Positions 18,687-28,064 of a DNA stretch of 64,000 nt are shown here, one piece after another. Both the position numbers and the translations under genes were made by a program. Position 1 is the first letter of the stretch. Every line of letters starts with the position of its first letter. Location: NCBI RefSeq assembly GCF_003122425.1, contig NZ_CP021659.1, positions 2,356,001 through 2,420,000 on the forward strand, written 5' to 3'. The notes below the pieces were generated by a model that saw only the letters and a list, made by a program, of their open reading frames with translations, had not been told where the DNA came from and searched no databases. Source of the DNA: Candidatus Fukatsuia symbiotica. Lineage in GTDB: Bacteria > Pseudomonadota > Gammaproteobacteria > Enterobacterales > Enterobacteriaceae.

Positions 18687-20120
18687 TTAAATCAATTGTT
18701 TACGTTGATTTGACGGGGGTATGGATAATGATTCTCTATATTTTGCAACAGTGCGCCGAGCCACGATAATACCCTGTTCACATAGCGACAGGGTTAATTT
18801 ACTGTCACTGAGTGGCTTGGCAGGATCCTCTGCCGCTACCAACTTTTTCACCAACGCTCGAATTGCCGTAGAAGAGGCTTCACCTCCACTTTCGGTATTC
18901 ACGTGACTGGAGAAGAAGTACTTTAACTCAAAAATACCTCGAGGGCTGTGAAGAAATTTTTGAGTGGTAACACGGGATATCGTTGATTCATGCATATCCA
19001 CGGTATGGGCGATATCAGCCAGCACCATTGGTTTCATGAATTCTTCACCGTTTTCAAAAAATTCAATCTGTTGATCGACAATACAACGAGCGACTTTCAA
19101 TAACGTTTCATGGCGGCTTTCTAAACTTTTTATCAACCATCTTGCCTCTTGTAGATTACTACGAATAAACTGATTATCGTTATCGTTAAGTACACTGCCA
19201 CTCATAGCAGCATAATGCTGATTGATTTTTAAGCGTGGCAAACTATCAGCATTCAACTCCACCGCCCAGCTATTACCCTCTTTACGTACGATAATATCTG
19301 GGATCACATACTCAGATGTGCTGCTACTAATCGACTGCCCTGGACGTGGATCCAACGATTGGATCAGGGCGATGGCTTCTTTAAGTACCTGTTCTTTTAG
19401 TCGACTTAAACGGATCATGGTACGGAAATCGCGATTACCCAATAAATCGAGATAATTGCTGACGATTAAACGCGCTTCGATCAGATAAGGCGTGTCTTTG
19501 GCGTACTGCGAGAGCTGTACGGATAAACACTCACGTAAATCACGTGCCGCAACACCAATAGGATCAAAATGTTGCATCCTTTTTAACACGACTTCCACTT
19601 CATCGAGGGTCAGTTCGGGATTTCCGGTACTTTCAAGCACATCCTCCAGTGGTACGGTAAGGTATCCGGTTTCGTCTACCGCATCAACAATAGAGGTGGC
19701 GATGGCGGTATCGGTGTCTGAAAAAGGGGTTAAAGCCACCTGCCACATGAGGTAATCTTGCAGGCTTTGAGTGGTTTCCCCTTGATAAACGGGCAAATCA
19801 TCATCACTGTAGTCATTACGCATGCTCGACGGGGTGTTGGCGGTGTAAATTTCGTCCCAGGTTGTATCTAGCGGCAATTCTTCGGGTATCTCATTTTGTT
19901 CTAGCGCTTCGCACGTATCCTGATCGATAGAATCGATAATTTCTTTTGTGTCAATTTCCTGATGAATATCGGTTTGCTCTAGCAGAGGATTGCTTTCCAA
20001 CATCTGTTGTACTTCTTGTTGCAGTTCAAGCGTCGAAAGCTGCAACAGACGGATTGCCTGTTGGAGTTGTGGGGTCATCGCCAATTGCTGGCCGAGACGG
20101 AGTTGCAAACCTTGCTTCAT
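18687..20120 (-). CDS. rpoN: RNA polymerase sigma-54 factor
   Basis: Directs RNA polymerase to -24/-12 promoters that need AAA+ activators. Region I is glutamine- and leucine-rich ([29 protein letters not shown]). An acidic region II spans about residues 50-110. The core- and DNA-binding region III ends in the RpoN box [12 protein letters not shown], near residue 455. The 477 residues equal the E. coli length. No candidate activator gene is visible in the window. Confidence 0.97.
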   Translation of the reverse strand: MKQGLQLRLGQQLAMTPQLQQAIRLLQLSTLELQQEVQQMLESNPLLEQTDIHQEIDTKEIIDSIDQDTCEALEQNEIPEELPLDTTWDEIYTANTPSSMRNDYSDDDLPVYQGETTQSLQDYLMWQVALTPFSDTDTAIATSIVDAVDETGYLTVPLEDVLESTGNPELTLDEVEVVLKRMQHFDPIGVAARDLRECLSVQLSQYAKDTPYLIEARLIVSNYLDLLGNRDFRTMIRLSRLKEQVLKEAIALIQSLDPRPGQSISSSTSEYVIPDIIVRKEGNSWAVELNADSLPRLKINQHYAAMSGSVLNDNDNQFIRSNLQEARWLIKSLESRHETLLKVARCIVDQQIEFFENGEEFMKPMVLADIAHTVDMHESTISRVTTQKFLHSPRGIFELKYFFSSHVNTESGGEASSTAIRALVKKLVAAEDPAKPLSDSKLTLSLCEQGIIVARRTVAKYRESLSIPPSNQRKQLI

Positions 20121-20209
20121 AATGCTGGATCAATGTTCCTCAAATGAATATCGCACCCAAGTGACTCGTTACTCGCTTTAGAGACGGTATAAGTCAAGGG
20201 TTGTTTAAA

Positions 20210-20935
20210 TCAGAGGCGAAATTCAGCGCCTAAATAAACCCGTTTAACCTGCTCGTCCGCTAAAATTTTCTGTGGTGTACCGTGCGCGATAAGATGTCCC
20301 TGGCTGACGATATAGGCTCGCTTACAGACATCCAGTGTTTCACGTACATTGTGATCGGTAATCAAAACACCCAAACCACTATCACGCAATTGTTTGATAA
20401 TTTTTTTGATATCAATAACCGAAATAGGATCGACACCGGCGAAGGGTTCATCAAGCAAAATAAACTTAGGATCAGCTGCCAACGCCCGGGCGATTTCGAC
20501 TCGGCGACGTTCTCCACCAGATAGCGATTGGCCTAGACTATCGCGTAAATGAGAGATGTGGAACTCTTCCATCAACGCTTCCGCTTGCTCTTTACGTTGC
20601 TGTGGCGACAGGTCTTTACGAATTTCTAACACCGCCATTAGATTATAGTAAACGCTCAGACGGCGAAAAATAGAGGCTTCCTGTGGCAAATAACCGATAC
20701 CACGTCGAGCGCGTTCGTGCAAAGGCAGCAAACTGATATCTTCTTCATCTATCAGAATATGTCCGGCATCGAGAGGCACCATGCCGACGACCATATAAAA
20801 AGTCGTTGTCTTACCGGCCCCATTGGGACCTAATAGGCCCACAATTTCACCTGAGTTTACTGTCAAACTCACGTCTTTAACGACGCTACGGCCTTTATAA
20901 GACTTGGCTACATTTTTTGCGATCAAGCTTGCCAT
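20210..20935 (-). CDS. lptB: LPS export ABC transporter ATPase
   Basis: The ATPase of the LptB2FGC complex that extracts LPS from the inner membrane. The 241 residues carry Walker [10 protein letters not shown], the signature [15 protein letters not shown], Walker [16 protein letters not shown] and the switch His in [10 protein letters not shown]. It follows lptA by six bases. Confidence 0.97.
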   Translation of the reverse strand: MASLIAKNVAKSYKGRSVVKDVSLTVNSGEIVGLLGPNGAGKTTTFYMVVGMVPLDAGHILIDEEDISLLPLHERARRGIGYLPQEASIFRRLSVYYNLMAVLEIRKDLSPQQRKEQAEALMEEFHISHLRDSLGQSLSGGERRRVEIARALAADPKFILLDEPFAGVDPISVIDIKKIIKQLRDSGLGVLITDHNVRETLDVCKRAYIVSQGHLIAHGTPQKILADEQVKRVYLGAEFRL

Positions 20936-20941
20936 AACGTG

Positions 20942-21502
20942 TTATTTACCCTTTTTAAGATCTGGTGTTTTAGACCCTTTGTCCTGTAACTGAGCGGGTA
21001 ATAATACGGTAGTTACACGCTTACCCTTATCACTAAATGCTTCCATTTGCTGTTTATCGACTAAATAAGTAATACGATCAGCTTTAATATCACTATCCAA
21101 CTGTTTTAGATAAGCATTACCTGTTAACACCAGCAATTGGTTAGCAAGCTCATAACGTAGTTTTTGACCATGACCGCTTACCGCTTTACCGTTATCCTGC
21201 ATTTGATAAAAAGTGACCGGATCAGCAAAACCTTCAACCACCGTTTTATTTTGGTCTCCACTAGGGTGAGTCACCACAACCTTATCGGCTTTGATCTCAA
21301 TAGAACCTTGCGTGATGATCACATTATCGGTAAACGTTGAAACATTATTGGGTATATCTAACGATTGTTTATCGGATGTAATATTAATCGGCTGCTCATT
21401 GTCGTTGGTTAATGCCAAGGCGGGCGGCAAGTTGACGGCTAAAAGTGAAATTGAAAATAGGCTAGCAAGTAAAATGTTATGGATCTTATTTTTGGATTTC
21501 AT
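20942..21502 (-). CDS. lptA: LPS transport periplasmic bridge protein
   Basis: LptA polymerises across the periplasm as a beta-jellyroll bridge carrying LPS to LptD. The 186 residues begin with a signal peptide (basic start, LLASLFSISLLAVNLPPALA). The OstA-like core follows: PINITSDKQSLDIPNNVSTFTDNVIITQGSIEIKADK in outline, then LTGNAYLKQLDSDIKADRI. A lysine-rich tail ends the protein. Its start overlaps the end of lptC by 17 bases. Confidence 0.95.
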   Translation of the reverse strand: MKSKNKIHNILLASLFSISLLAVNLPPALALTNDNEQPINITSDKQSLDIPNNVSTFTDNVIITQGSIEIKADKVVVTHPSGDQNKTVVEGFADPVTFYQMQDNGKAVSGHGQKLRYELANQLLVLTGNAYLKQLDSDIKADRITYLVDKQQMEAFSDKGKRVTTVLLPAQLQDKGSKTPDLKKGK

Positions 21503-22106
21503 AATAGGTCTTAACCTTCTCGATCAGTTCTGCGGTCTGACTGCGTAAATTTCCGCGCATTTTCATACCATTGGCAGTAAACCCAATGCCATACAGGGTA
21601 ACTTCATCATCGGAGGAAACGTCCTGATTGATTAAGTTAATCTGAGCATTATTGGTTTCAATTTTTTGCAGTTGTGAGTTCGCCGTTAAACTATTAACCT
21701 CAACATGACCGTACAGATAGAGTATCTTATCATCGGTGAGTTTGGCGCGATCAGCTTTTATCATCCAGCTGCCCACTGCGTTTTCATCAAACAGCGTCAT
21801 TACTGGCTGGCTAAACCAGGTAACGGGCTGGCTCGTCACGTTTGGTGTTGCGTTACGAGCGTGATTATCAGCATTATCATCGACATAATCATGAGCATAG
21901 TTTTGTGCATCTTTCGCCACCAATTTGTAATGTAGTTTACCATCTGGATGATACACAGTAGTAACCGTCTGCTGACTTTGATAAGTGGGTTGATCATTGT
22001 CAATATCACTTGGTTTTCGCCGCTGATTAATGCCGGAATTGTAGCCAATCAGCACTAAAACGATAATAGCCAGTAGCAGCGTTACCCCGATCCTTATTTT
22101 ACTCAT
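21486..22106 (-). CDS. lptC: LPS export protein LptC
   Basis: A bitopic inner-membrane protein that takes LPS from LptBFG and passes it to LptA. A single N-terminal membrane helix (about residues 7-25) precedes the periplasmic jellyroll (WFSQPVMTLFDENAVGSWMIKADRAKLTDDKILYLYGHVEV). The length is 206, against 191 in E. coli. The surplus is an Asn/Asp/His-rich insert (DDNADNHARNATPN) around residues 73-90, just before the conserved QPVTWF strand. Confidence 0.94.
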   Translation of the reverse strand: MSKIRIGVTLLLAIIVLVLIGYNSGINQRRKPSDIDNDQPTYQSQQTVTTVYHPDGKLHYKLVAKDAQNYAHDYVDDNADNHARNATPNVTSQPVTWFSQPVMTLFDENAVGSWMIKADRAKLTDDKILYLYGHVEVNSLTANSQLQKIETNNAQINLINQDVSSDDEVTLYGIGFTANGMKMRGNLRSQTAELIEKVKTYYEIQK

Positions 22107-22117
22107 ATCGACAATTT

Positions 22118-22660
22118 TTATGCTCCCTCAAGCTTCTCATTAGCCAACAAGATGAGATCGCATAGCTCGCGTACTGCTCCATAACCGCCGGCAAGGTGAG
22201 TGACATAGTGTGCGTTAGCCAACAATCTAGGATGCGCATTTGCCACGGCAACGGATAAACCCACTTCTTTCATTACAGGCCAGTCAATCAAATCATCACC
22301 AATATAAACGACTTCTTCAGGTTTGCAGTCAAGTATGGTTAACAGCTCATTATAGGCGACACGCTTATCTTCTTGACCTTGGTAAACGTGAGCAATTTTC
22401 AACATTTTTGCTCGATCTTCCACCAGTTGGGTAGAGCCCGCGGTTATAATAGCAACTTCAATACCACAGTTTTTTAAACAACGGATACCATAACCATCAT
22501 GGACATGAAAAGCTTTCAGTTCTTCACCTTGGTTCCCCATATACAATAAACCATTTGATAGTACACCATCGACATCACAAATCAGTAAACGGATATTGGC
22601 AGCACGTTTAACAATCTCTTGTTGTACGTCTCCGTAGTCGGTATGTATAAATTTATTCAT
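22118..22660 (-). CDS. kdsC: Kdo 8-phosphate phosphatase
   Basis: Removes phosphate from Kdo-8-phosphate to give Kdo for the LPS inner core. This HAD-family protein of 180 residues has the nucleophile motif ICDVDGVLSNG, the KAFHVHDGYGI segment, and IGDDLIDWPVM as motif IV. It lies between lptC and kdsD in the usual order. Confidence 0.95.
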   Translation of the reverse strand: MNKFIHTDYGDVQQEIVKRAANIRLLICDVDGVLSNGLLYMGNQGEELKAFHVHDGYGIRCLKNCGIEVAIITAGSTQLVEDRAKMLKIAHVYQGQEDKRVAYNELLTILDCKPEEVVYIGDDLIDWPVMKEVGLSVAVANAHPRLLANAHYVTHLAGGYGAVRELCDLILLANEKLEGA

Positions 22661-22760
22661 TGACCTATGTCCTTAGAATCTATTCCAAGTTATTGTGTTG
22701 GCTAACAATTTTGCAAAAAGTCTCTTCACGACGATTTCTAATAGGTGCTTGAACCGGTTG

Positions 22761-23746
22761 CTATACAACCCCCGCTTTTAGCATGTCATGCATGTGCACT
22801 ATGCCCAATAAGGTATCACCCTCAGCCACCAATAAACCGGTGATACTGCGTGCCTGCATGAGGTTGAGGGCATCCACCGCCAGTATATTCGCGCCGACAC
22901 GTATGCCGCCTCGGGTCATAACGTCAGCAATTTTGGCGTCATTGAGATTAATATCCATATCAAATACTCGCCGTAAATCACCATCGGTAAAGATTCCTTC
23001 AATTGTCATCAAATTATTACAGATAACGGTTAAACCGAGTTTTTTGCGCGTAATTTCCAGCAATGCGTCACGCAATAATGCATCGGAGTCAACATACGGG
23101 ATTTGATCGCCAGTATGCATAATATCACTGACACGTAATAGCAGTTTTCGTCCAAGGGTTCCCCCGGATGAGAACGCGCAAAATCCTCCCGGGTAAAATC
23201 ACGTGCCTCTAACAATGCTACGGCGAGTGCATCACCCATAACCAGCGTAGCGGTGGTGCTGGTAGTCGGTGCTAGTCCCAGCGGGCAAGCTTCTTCTGCT
23301 ACTTTAATACACAGATGGATATCTGATACTTTACCAATGCGGCTGTCAGGATTACTGCTCATACAAATAAGGGGGATATGTTGGCGTTTTAGCATTGGGA
23401 TCAGGGACAGCATTTCATCGGATTCACCAGAATTTGAAATGGCTAGAACAATATCTCCTGAACCTACCATGCCAAGATCACCGTGACCGGCTTCCGTGGG
23501 ATGGACGAAAAAAGCGGGAGTGCCGGTGCTAGCGAGAGTCGCTGCTATTTTTCTGCCAATGTGGCCTGATTTACCTACTCCCATCACGACAATTTTGCCA
23601 CGACACTGGAAAATTTTTTCACAGGCACGGGAGAAATCTTCGTTGATATATTGATCGAGCTGTGCCAGCGCGTTGCGCTCAACCTCTAATACTCTTTTCC
23701 CGGCTTGTTGGAAATGAGTACCCTGTGGTAATTCAACGTTGGACAT
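22761..23746 (-). CDS. kdsD: Arabinose-5-phosphate isomerase, one-base frameshift mid-gene
   Basis: Converts ribulose-5-phosphate to arabinose-5-phosphate, the first step towards Kdo. Residues 1-190 form the SIS domain (MGVGKSGHIGRKIAATLASTG, ISNSGESDEM, ACPLGLAPTTSTTATLVMGDA). The C-terminal part holds two CBS domains (IADVMTRGGIRVG, LLGIVHMHDMLKAGVV). The frame breaks at SHPG. Adding one G to the five-G run (C run at 23161-23165) restores SHPGGTLGRKLLLRVSDIMHTGDQ and a 328-residue protein, the exact E. coli length. Both halves are well conserved, so this looks like a missing base rather than decay. Confidence 0.9.
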
Positions 23747-24137
23747 ACTTGATTCCTACTCGTTTTTAGCGTTTTTAGCACTAAGCTTCGATTTTATAAG
23801 CACACAATTCTAAAGAGCAAGAAACAACACTGCAAGGTAAACAATAATTCCACGTAATGATAGAATTTTTGCCACATAACAGATTTTATTTTTTTCACAT
23901 TTTCGCAAGTTAAACTGGGTGTGAACGGTAGTTTAAAGCAGACCGTCGATTTCGCACGCGGAGTTAACCGTTTTCGTCCATAATAAAGCGGCGATAAATC
24001 TGTATAGGAAACTCGGATTTTCGCCAAGAGATATGTCGACATTAACCATGATAATGAGCAAATCTATTCTATGATTAATGCTTGCCTTGGCGTGGTATAA
24101 ATATGTTTTCAGTGTAAATAGTGAGTATAAAAATATC
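23747..24137. other. Intergenic region between kdsD and the SnoaL-like gene
   Basis: An AT-rich gap of about 390 bases between divergent genes, probably with promoters for both. E. coli yrbG, which lies upstream of kdsD there, is not found. I see no RNA gene or repeat element. Confidence 0.5.
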
Positions 24138-24557
24138 ATGGATAAACAAGATATTGCTGTCGCGGAGAAATGGTTCGAGGAGTTTTGGGAGAAAGGAAAT
24201 GCTTCAATTGTTGACGAATTGGCTATTGACAAGGTGTTGCTTTGCTACCCGTTGACGGGAAAGCTGTCCGGCAAAGAAGCGTTGAAAGAAAAGATCCTCG
24301 CTTTTCATCGTGTTTTTACCCGCAGTCATTTTGAACTGGTTGATAAGTGTGTAGGTGATGACAAAGTGGTTGCTCGCTGGCAAGCCAGTGCTACCTATAC
24401 GGGGAAGTTTGGTGACTTACCTGAGGCCAAGGATAAAAAAATTAAATTTAGCGGCATTTCCATTTTGCAGATTGTTGACGGTAAGGTTGTTGTAGATAGA
24501 GGAGAAGAAGATCGACTGGCGATACTGCAACAGATAGCGTCACAGACAGTGCCGTAA
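24138..24557 (+). CDS. SnoaL-like (NTF2-fold) protein of unknown function
   Basis: A protein of about 139 residues from the ATG at 24138 (MDKQDIAVAEKWFEEFWEKGN); an in-frame start at 24078 would add 20 residues. The pattern matches SnoaL-like or ester cyclase-like NTF2-fold proteins: an opening helix pair, LTGKLSGKEALKEKILAFHRVF, VARWQASATYTGKFGDLPEAKDKKIKFSGISI, and a strand with VDGKVV. Such proteins range from cyclases to hydrolases and some have no known activity. It has no functional link to glyS next door. Half of a repeat element A begins 2 bases after its stop. Confidence 0.7.
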   Translation: MDKQDIAVAEKWFEEFWEKGNASIVDELAIDKVLLCYPLTGKLSGKEALKEKILAFHRVFTRSHFELVDKCVGDDKVVARWQASATYTGKFGDLPEAKDKKIKFSGISILQIVDGKVVVDRGEEDRLAILQQIASQTVP

Positions 24558-24558
24558 C

Positions 24559-24591
24559 TAGACTTCTTGCATAACCTGCTGCGTGGTGTGA
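24559..24591. repeat. Half copy of repeat element A behind the SnoaL-like gene
   Basis: TAGACTTCTTGCATAACC followed by TGCTGCGTGGTGTGA, nearly the same as the half copy at 4856. It begins 2 bases after the stop codon. Confidence 0.75.
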
Positions 24592-24603
24592 GGAAGTCAG
24601 ATG

Positions 24604-24644
24604 AATAAAAATAGCCGAAGGAGGTATTTTTTTCCTCCTTTGGC
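24604..24644 (-). terminator. Terminator of the glyQS operon
   Basis: On the minus strand GCCAAAGGAGG pairs with CCTCCTTCGGC (one mismatch) around an A-rich loop, followed by TATTTTTATT. It lies 16 bases beyond the glyS stop. The plus strand shows a weaker A/T-rich tail, so it may also serve the SnoaL-like gene. Confidence 0.85.
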
Positions 24645-24660
24645 GGATTAAAAAATTAAC

Positions 24661-26745
24661 TTATTGCAACAGCGAGATATCTGCGATTTGCAAAAACAGG
24701 GCACGCAGTTTGCTGAGTAAAGTTAAACGATTCACGCGCACGGTTTTATCTTCAGCCATCACCATCACGTTATCAAAAAATTCATCGACGGTTTCCCGTA
24801 ATGCGGCCAACTCGACCAAGGCCTCTTGATAACGACCACGAGCCAGCAAGGGTTCCAATTGATCACGTAGCACCACCAAATGTGTTGCCAGTTTGAGCTC
24901 AGCCACTTCCTTTAGCACTGCTGCATTGACTTGATCGTTCAGAGTATCCGTGGATTTGGCTAAAATATTAGACACCCGTTTATTGGCTGCCGCCAAAGCC
25001 GCTGCCGCGTCCAGCGTACGAAAATAGCTGATGGCTTGCATACGTGCATTGAAGTCGGCGGGTTTGGTTGGACGAGATGCCAGAACTGCTTGAATGGTAT
25101 CAATACTGTGTCCTTCTTCCTGATACCAGGCTCGGAAGCGATTTAACATAAATTCAACCACATCAGCCACCACATTTTTGTTACTCAATTTGCTAACGTT
25201 GTTGCTAACATAGAGATCCGCTGCGTTTTCGCTGAGAGTTTGTAGATCTAACGGCAAATTATGGTGAACAATAATACGCAGCACACCTAAAGCGGCCCGC
25301 CGCAGCGCAAAAGGATCTTTATCACCTTTTGGTGGTTGATCGATACCGAAGATCCCTACCAGGGTATCTATCTTATCGGCAATGGCTAACGCACAAGAAA
25401 CGGGTTGTGTTGGCAATGTATCACCGGCAAAACGTGGTTGATATTGTTCCTTCAATGCTAGTGCCACATCTTCTGTTTCACCGTCGTGGCGAGCATAATG
25501 CATCCCCATAAAACCTTGTGTATCGGTAAATTCGAAGACCATATTCGTCATCAAATCACATTTGGATAACAAGCCCGCCCGGGTTGCCTGACTCGCATCG
25601 GCACCAATCTGAGCGGCGACCCAGCCTGCTAATGCTGCCACTCGATCGGTTTTATCGCGCAGCGTTCCCAATCGTTGTTGAAAGAGCACCGTTTCCAAAC
25701 GTGGTAAATGATCTACCAGACGGTTTTTTCGGTCAGTGTTAAAAAAGAATTCGGCATCCGCTAAACGAGGTCGCACCACTTTCTCATTACCCGAGATAAT
25801 CTGTTGTGGATCGGTTGATGCAATATTGGCCACAAAAATAAAGTGTGGTAACAAGTGACCCTGGGCGTCATACACGGGAAAGTATTTTTGGTCTCCTTTC
25901 ATGGTATAAACCAAAGCTTCTGCGGGTACGGCCAAGAATTTTTCTTCAAATTTTGCTGTTAACACCACTGGCCACTCAACCAGTGAAGTCACTTCTTCTA
26001 GCAAGCTATCACTGAGATCGGCAACACCGCCAATTTTTTGCGCTGCTCGTTGCACATCATGCTTAATTTGTGCTTTACGCTCCTCATAATCAGCGATCAC
26101 CGCACCGCGCACGCGAAGAATTTGTAGATACTCTTGGGCGTGATGAATACTGAATTGTGCTTCAGCCATAAAGCGATGACCGTAGAGGATACGATTTGAG
26201 TCAATTCCTAACACAGTGCCGGTAATTAATTCGCTGCCTAGCAATAGGGTCACCGTATGGACGGGACGTACGAATTGTGTCGCTTTATCACCCCACCGCA
26301 TTAGCTTGGCGATCGGTAACTTACTCAGCGCACTCTTAACCATCTCTACCAGCAATAACTTGGCTGGTTTGCCTTTAATGTAAGCACGATACGACAGCCA
26401 CTCGCCTTTCTCTGTTAACAAACGTTCTGCTTGGTTTAGGGTAATGCCACAGCCTCGCGCCCAGCCTTCAGCTGCTTTGGTGGGTTTACCTGCGGCATCG
26501 TAGGCTTGAGCGATTGCAGGGCCACGTTTTTCTATTTCCTGATCAGTCTGAAGCGGGCTTAAATTTTCTACCTGTAGTGCCAAACGGCGGGGGGTAGCAA
26601 ACCAACGCACCTTGCCATGCAGTAAATGGGCATTATCCAGTTCAGCGGTAAAATTGTCGGCAAAAGATTGCGCCAGCGTACGCAGTGCCTTCGGTGGCAA
26701 CTCTTCGGTGCCGATTTCCACGAGGAAAGTCTGTTGAGTCATCAC
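24661..26745 (-). CDS. glyS: Glycyl-tRNA synthetase, beta chain
   Basis: The larger subunit of the alpha2beta2 glycyl-tRNA synthetase, needed for tRNA binding. The 694 residues (E. coli 689) start [16 protein letters not shown], keep [36 protein letters not shown], and end with an anticodon-binding DALR-like helical domain ([20 protein letters not shown]). It lies six bases after glyQ on the same strand. Confidence 0.97.
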   Translation of the reverse strand: MMTQQTFLVEIGTEELPPKALRTLAQSFADNFTAELDNAHLLHGKVRWFATPRRLALQVENLSPLQTDQEIEKRGPAIAQAYDAAGKPTKAAEGWARGCGITLNQAERLLTEKGEWLSYRAYIKGKPAKLLLVEMVKSALSKLPIAKLMRWGDKATQFVRPVHTVTLLLGSELITGTVLGIDSNRILYGHRFMAEAQFSIHHAQEYLQILRVRGAVIADYEERKAQIKHDVQRAAQKIGGVADLSDSLLEEVTSLVEWPVVLTAKFEEKFLAVPAEALVYTMKGDQKYFPVYDAQGHLLPHFIFVANIASTDPQQIISGNEKVVRPRLADAEFFFNTDRKNRLVDHLPRLETVLFQQRLGTLRDKTDRVAALAGWVAAQIGADASQATRAGLLSKCDLMTNMVFEFTDTQGFMGMHYARHDGETEDVALALKEQYQPRFAGDTLPTQPVSCALAIADKIDTLVGIFGIDQPPKGDKDPFALRRAALGVLRIIVHHNLPLDLQTLSENAADLYVSNNVSKLSNKNVVADVVEFMLNRFRAWYQEEGHSIDTIQAVLASRPTKPADFNARMQAISYFRTLDAAAALAAANKRVSNILAKSTDTLNDQVNAAVLKEVAELKLATHLVVLRDQLEPLLARGRYQEALVELAALRETVDEFFDNVMVMAEDKTVRVNRLTLLSKLRALFLQIADISLLQ

Positions 26746-26751
26746 AGCCTC

Positions 26752-27665
26752 TTAGTTCTTATTTTTTTTACACATAGGAAAGCCCAACGCTTCGCGCGAA
26801 CTGTAATAAGCTTCAGCGACGGCTTTAGTCAGTGTTCGGATGCGTAGAATATAGCGTTGACGCTCAGTCACTGAAATAGCTTTACGTGCGTCTAGCAAAT
26901 TAAAGGTATGCCCTGCTTTCAAAATACGCTCATAAGCGGGCAGTGGCAGGGGCTTTTCCAATGCTAACAGTGATTGTGCTTCTTTTTCATATTGCTCAAA
27001 ACAGGAGAATAAAAAATTCACATCGGCGTATTCGAAATTATAGGTAGATTGTTCTACTTCGTTCTGATGATAGATATCCCCGTAAGTAGTTTTACCCAAG
27101 GGCCATCAGACCACAGCAAATCGTAAACGCTGTCTACACCCTGAATATACATTGCCAGGCGTTCCAGGCCGTAAGTGATTTCACCGGTAACGGGTTTACA
27201 CTCCAAACCGCCGACTTGCTGAAAATAGGTAAATTGGGTGATTTCCATACCGTCAAGCCATACTTCCCAACCTAAACCCCAGGCACCCAGTGTTGGGTTT
27301 TCCCAATTATCTTCAACGAAGCGAATATCATGGAGTTTGGGATCAAGGCCCAACTCGCGTAGCGAATCTAAATAAAGCGTTTGAATATTGTCAGGCGAAG
27401 GTTTAATGATGACTTGGAACTGATAATAATGTTGTAACCGGTTCGGGTTTTCGCCATAGCGCCCATCAGTGGGGCGCCGTGAAGGCTGCACATAGGCAGC
27501 GGCAATGGGTTCAGGGCCAAGTGCGCGTAGGCAGGTCATGGGATGAGAAGTCCCCGCGCCGACTTCCATATCTAGTGATTGTACAAGGGTACAGCCCTGA
27601 CGCGCCCAATAGTCCTGTAATGTCAAAATTAAGCGCTGAAAGCTTTGGTTATCAAACTGTTGCAT
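26752..27665 (-). CDS. glyQ: Glycyl-tRNA synthetase, alpha chain, one-base frameshift
   Basis: The catalytic subunit that activates glycine. The N-terminal two thirds (from [17 protein letters not shown] at 27665) contain [32 protein letters not shown] and [17 protein letters not shown]. After [10 protein letters not shown] the frame shifts. One extra base at about 27100 (most simply C in the run of three on the minus strand) gives [25 protein letters not shown] and the rest, 304 residues in all (E. coli 303). The methionine at 27665 matches the E. coli start; an open frame upstream adds 35 unrelated residues. The gene is essential, so true loss is implausible. Confidence 0.91.
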
Positions 27666-27755
27666 GTTGGATCCGCACAGAATACAAGTGGATGAAAGTG
27701 GAATGGAGCAGTATACCGTTTGACGATGAGATATACAGCCCGGCACGGTGTTCAT

Positions 27756-27899
27756 TAGACCTTTTTCCAAACCCTAGCGAGTGATGCGAAGTCAAGGTGC
27801 ACGGCGCATAGCAACCTTCGTTAACACAGAGTACATGAGGATTGCGCGCCCCGGGCAACGCAGGATTCGAGTCACGCAGCAGGTTTGGAAAGAGGTCTA
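27756..27899. repeat. Repeat element A, complete variant copy (144 bp)
   Basis: Ends TAGACCTTTTTCCAAACC and, on the other strand, TAGACCTCTTTCCAAACC. The ends differ from the other copies and are closer to the IS5-like ends (TAGACCTCTTCGGAAACT). The body keeps GATGCGAAGTCAAGG and ACATGAGGATTGCG. It separates glyQ from the accessory island. Confidence 0.85.
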
Positions 27900-28064
27900 T
27901 TGCTGTTATTCCCTGTACAACGAGGCCTATCTTCAGGTATGGATGCGGCTGTTTAAGCGTTTTCTGCAAGCGTGTTACGAGATGAATGTTTAAGATGATT
28001 CAAAATATTACTAATTGTTTTAAACAGAAACATAAAATAACAAATATAAAAATTGGAGAAGACC
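27900..28064. other. AT-rich leader upstream of the giant repeat protein
   Basis: About 165 bases, very AT-rich over the last 60, with a clear GGAGAAG Shine-Dalgarno at 28055-28061. A promoter is likely here; AAACATAAAATAACAAATATAAAA contains -10-like hexamers but no convincing -35. Confidence 0.45.

Noticed and set aside
22240..22434. Plus-strand frames within kdsC, lptC and other minus-strand genes
   Set aside because: Each is covered by a conserved gene in the other direction.
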